A stretch of DNA of 64,000 nucleotides, from contig NZ_CP043042.1 in the NCBI RefSeq assembly GCF_008122265.1, positions 3,038,001 through 3,102,000 on the forward strand, in the 5' to 3' direction. Shown here in pieces: positions 61,480-64,000 of this stretch. Position 1 is the first letter of the stretch. The number at the start of each line of letters is the position of its first letter. Source of the DNA: Marinobacter fonticola (GTDB lineage Bacteria > Pseudomonadota > Gammaproteobacteria > Pseudomonadales > Oleiphilaceae). The translations under genes and the position numbers were made by a program. The notes under the pieces are model-generated. The model was given only the letters and a program-made list of their open reading frames with translations. It searched no databases and was not told the origin of the DNA.

Positions 61480-63471
61480 ATGCTCAACAAGATCCTGATT
61501 GCCAACCGGGGCGAGATCGCCGTACGCATCATGCGCACCGCCCACGCCCTGGGTTACCGGACGGTCGCCGTCTATAGCGAGGCCGACAGCCAGGCGCTGC
61601 ATGTCCAGACTGCCGACGAGGCTGTCTGCATCGGCCCCGCCCCTGCCAACGCATCCTACCTGAACGCGCAGGCGATCCTCGATGCGGCAGCGCTCACAGG
61701 TGCCGAGGCGATTCATCCCGGTTACGGCTTTTTATCGGAAAATGCCGACTTTGCCCGGGCCTGCGGTGACGCCGGGCTTATCTTCATTGGGCCGCGCCCC
61801 GAAGCCATAGAGCTCATGGGCAGCAAACGACGCTCCAAGGTCGCGATGCAGGACGCCGGCGTGCCGGTGGTGCCCGGTTTCGAACAGGCCAATGCGTCCG
61901 ATGAAGCGCTGCGAGAAGCCGCAAAGCAGATCGGCTTTCCGGTGATGATTAAGGCCTCTGCCGGGGGCGGTGGTCGCGGCATGCGGCTGATTCACGAGTT
62001 TGACCAGCTATCCGACCAGATTCAGCGCGCCCGCTCCGAGGCAAAGAACGCCTTCGGTGACGACGAACTGATCCTGGAGAAAGCGGTGGTCGAGCCGCGG
62101 CATATCGAAATCCAGATTTTTGCCGATACCCACGGCAACGTCATCCACCTGGGCGAGCGGGATTGCTCTATCCAGCGCCGTCATCAGAAAGTCGTGGAGG
62201 AAGCCCCCTCCCCGTTCATGACGCCGGACATGCGCGACGCCATGGGTGAAGCCGCCGTGAAGGCTGCCAAGGCTTGCCATTATGTGGGCGCGGGAACCGT
62301 GGAATTCCTGGTAGACAAGGAGCGCAACTTCTACTTCCTGGAAATGAACACCCGTCTCCAGGTCGAGCACCCGGTCACCGAGCTGGTGACCGGCCACGAC
62401 CTCGTGGAATGGCAATTCCGCGTCGCCGAAGGCGAACGGCTTCCGCTGGGCCAGCAAGACGTCCAACTTCGAGGACATGCCATCGAAGTGCGGCTCTACG
62501 CCGAAGACCCGGCTGCGGAATTTATGCCCCAGACGGGCGTTCTGGTCGACTATACCCCGGCCCGGCTTCAGAACGTGCGTTACGACAGCGGTGTGCAAAC
62601 CGGCGATATCATCTCGCCGTTCTACGACCCCATGCTGGCAAAAGTCGTGTCCTACGGCGTTTCTCGCAACGACGCCATCCGCCGCTTGAAGCGGGCACTG
62701 GAAGACAGCCGGGTCTTCGGCGTCACCACCAACCAGAGCTTCCTCAGCCGGATCCTGGGCCACCCTCGATTTATCGCCGGCGAGGCTACCACGGCTTTTC
62801 TCGAGACGGACTTCGCCGATGACCCGTCCTTGCGTCCGGCTCAACCCACCCTGCGGGATCTGGGCGTCGCCGGCATTCTTTTCAGTCATCCCAAAACCCA
62901 TGCCACCGCCTTGGGCTGGAGCAACGGTCTGTCTACGCCACTTCCACTGAAGCTGTCATTCGATGAGAACCATTACGAGATCAGTCTTCAATGGTCGGGC
63001 AATCGCGTCACCGTTCACGATAATCAAGCCAGCCTGTCGCTTGAGGTGCTCACGGTTACGCCGCAAGCGGTGGACTATATCGACAACGGCATTCGTCAGC
63101 GTTGCCAATATCAGCGCTCGGGGGATCGCCTATATTTTCAGCTGCATGATCAACAGCTCAGCCGGACCCTCTGCGCCATCGACGTGACCCACGCGCCTAT
63201 GGCGGCGCTTGAGGGGAGCGGATCGGACCGGATACTGGCCTCCATGGATGGCGCCATCGTCGATGTGCGCGCAGAACCGGGCCAGACCGTTCAACGGGGT
63301 GATACGCTGGTGGTGCTTGAAGCCATGAAGATGGAGCATCCCCTGGTTGCCGAGCGGGACGGGCAGGTTGCCCGTATCCACGTGACGGCAGGCACCCAGG
63401 TCAAACGCCGCCAGGTTCTGGTGGAACTGACCAGTGAAGATACCGCATCCCATGAAGGAGCATCGGCATGA
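61480..63471 (+). CDS. atuF: Geranyl-CoA carboxylase alpha (biotin) subunit AtuF
   Basis: Biotin carboxylase plus biotin carrier. N-terminal ATP-grasp carboxylase: KILIANRGEIAVRIMRTAHAL, the ATP loop KASAGGGGRGMR, FYFLEMNTRLQVEHPVTE. The C-terminal carrier domain has the biotinylated Lys in VVLEAMKMEHPLVAE. A middle region of about 120 residues links them. 663 residues, slightly shorter than some homologues. Its stop overlaps atuG (ATGA). Confidence 0.93.
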   Translation: MLNKILIANRGEIAVRIMRTAHALGYRTVAVYSEADSQALHVQTADEAVCIGPAPANASYLNAQAILDAAALTGAEAIHPGYGFLSENADFARACGDAGLIFIGPRPEAIELMGSKRRSKVAMQDAGVPVVPGFEQANASDEALREAAKQIGFPVMIKASAGGGGRGMRLIHEFDQLSDQIQRARSEAKNAFGDDELILEKAVVEPRHIEIQIFADTHGNVIHLGERDCSIQRRHQKVVEEAPSPFMTPDMRDAMGEAAVKAAKACHYVGAGTVEFLVDKERNFYFLEMNTRLQVEHPVTELVTGHDLVEWQFRVAEGERLPLGQQDVQLRGHAIEVRLYAEDPAAEFMPQTGVLVDYTPARLQNVRYDSGVQTGDIISPFYDPMLAKVVSYGVSRNDAIRRLKRALEDSRVFGVTTNQSFLSRILGHPRFIAGEATTAFLETDFADDPSLRPAQPTLRDLGVAGILFSHPKTHATALGWSNGLSTPLPLKLSFDENHYEISLQWSGNRVTVHDNQASLSLEVLTVTPQAVDYIDNGIRQRCQYQRSGDRLYFQLHDQQLSRTLCAIDVTHAPMAALEGSGSDRILASMDGAIVDVRAEPGQTVQRGDTLVVLEAMKMEHPLVAERDGQVARIHVTAGTQVKRRQVLVELTSEDTASHEGASA

Positions 63472-64000
63472 GCATGAAGGACAAAACCATTTTTATTACC
63501 GGCGCCAGCCGTGGCATTGGCCGAGCCATCGCCCTGGCTTGCGCTCGTGAGGGCGCCAATATCGTTATAGGCGCGAAATCGGACGAACCGCACCCGAAGC
63601 TGCCCGGCACCATCCACTCCGTAGCGGAGGAGGTGGAAGAAGCCGGCGGTAAGGCGCTCGCTCTGGTGCTGGACGTCCGCGACGACGCGATGGTCAAAGA
63701 GAAAATCGACAAGGCGGGCGAACACTTCGGCGGCATCGACGCCCTGGTCAACAACGCGGGCGCCATCCGTTTGCAAGGTGTGGAGAAGCTGCCGGTCAAA
63801 CGCTACGACCTGATGCACCAAGTCAATGCCCGGGCGGTTTTCACCTGTTCTCAAGCTGCGCTGCCCTGGCTGAAAAACTCCGGCAGCGGCCATATTCTGA
63901 GCCTTTCACCGCCCCTGAATATGGCGCCCAAGTGGTTCGCCCAATACGGCGCCTACACGACCACCAAGTACGGGATGTCCATGCTGACACTGGGCATGGC
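63468..64000 (+). CDS. atuG: AtuG short-chain dehydrogenase, partial at window end
   Basis: Starts at 63468 with AAGGAG 7 bases upstream, overlapping atuF by ATGA, and runs off the window (177 residues visible). Coenzyme site FITGASRGIGRAIALACARE, NNAGAIR, and the active-site YGAYTTTKYGMSML with the intact Tyr-x3-Lys. Resembles the hydroxysteroid-dehydrogenase-like 2 group of SDRs. In P. aeruginosa atuG follows atuF as here. Confidence 0.88.
   Translation, partial: MSMKDKTIFITGASRGIGRAIALACAREGANIVIGAKSDEPHPKLPGTIHSVAEEVEEAGGKALALVLDVRDDAMVKEKIDKAGEHFGGIDALVNNAGAIRLQGVEKLPVKRYDLMHQVNARAVFTCSQAALPWLKNSGSGHILSLSPPLNMAPKWFAQYGAYTTTKYGMSMLTLGM

Overview
The window is about 60% GC and almost fully coding. 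It looks like chromosome from a Pseudomonas-related marine gammaproteobacterium, with Marinobacter or a close relative as my best guess. The main argument is gene order. The run purA-hisZ-hflC-hflK-hflX-hfq-miaA-mutL-amiB-tsaE-nnr-queG-orn-rsgA-motB-motA-rhdA-psd, then epmA/efp/epmB, then a pilus-associated gene, fimX, serB, parC and parE, matches the order I remember for one arc of the Pseudomonas aeruginosa chromosome. The genus is inferred. I see no phage, insertion sequence with a transposase, CRISPR array, rRNA or tRNA.

Layout. 0-7 kb: comF, an FAD oxidoreductase, an EamA transporter, then a rightward group of two membrane-anchored unknowns, srkA, and the tRNA-modifying pair cmoA-cmoB. 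7-21 kb: a leftward housekeeping superoperon read from nnr down to hflC, followed by hisZ-purA. It is interrupted between hfq and hflX by a 270-bp palindromic element. 21-30 kb: queG, orn, rsgA, the MotAB stator, rhdA, psd, and the complete EF-P lysylation set. 30-46 kb: cyclic-di-GMP and motility functions (a PilZ-like protein plus a degenerate FimX, a chemoreceptor, an EAL phosphodiesterase) interleaved with serB, parC and parE. 46-54 kb: a more accessory stretch with a secreted subtilase translationally coupled to a PrcB-like lipoprotein, and a three-gene TRAP transporter locus with a TatT-like lipoprotein. 54-64 kb: the acyclic terpene utilisation cluster, atuR divergent from atuABCDEF and the beginning of atuG, cut by the window end.

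How the genes work together. The atu operon encodes geranyl-CoA carboxylase (AtuC/AtuF), an acyl-CoA dehydrogenase, a hydratase and two SDRs, which convert citronellyl/geranyl-CoA to intermediates that enter leucine-type degradation. AtuR probably represses it through a palindrome between atuR and atuA. The efp-epmA-epmB genes together make active EF-P. The fimX neighbourhood links c-di-GMP to type IV pili, and MotAB and the chemoreceptor indicate flagellar motility.

The most unusual material is non-coding. It includes the hfq-hflX palindromic element with a probable shorter relative after parE, and at least seven unrelated short-period repeat arrays (8-21 bp units) at gene borders. Several of these arrays contain the stop codon of the adjacent gene. 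One starts with the end of a 15-residue ORF and keeps the reading pattern of that end through synonymous changes. The protein pairs most worth testing are the subtilase/PrcB pair and the TRAP/TatT locus.
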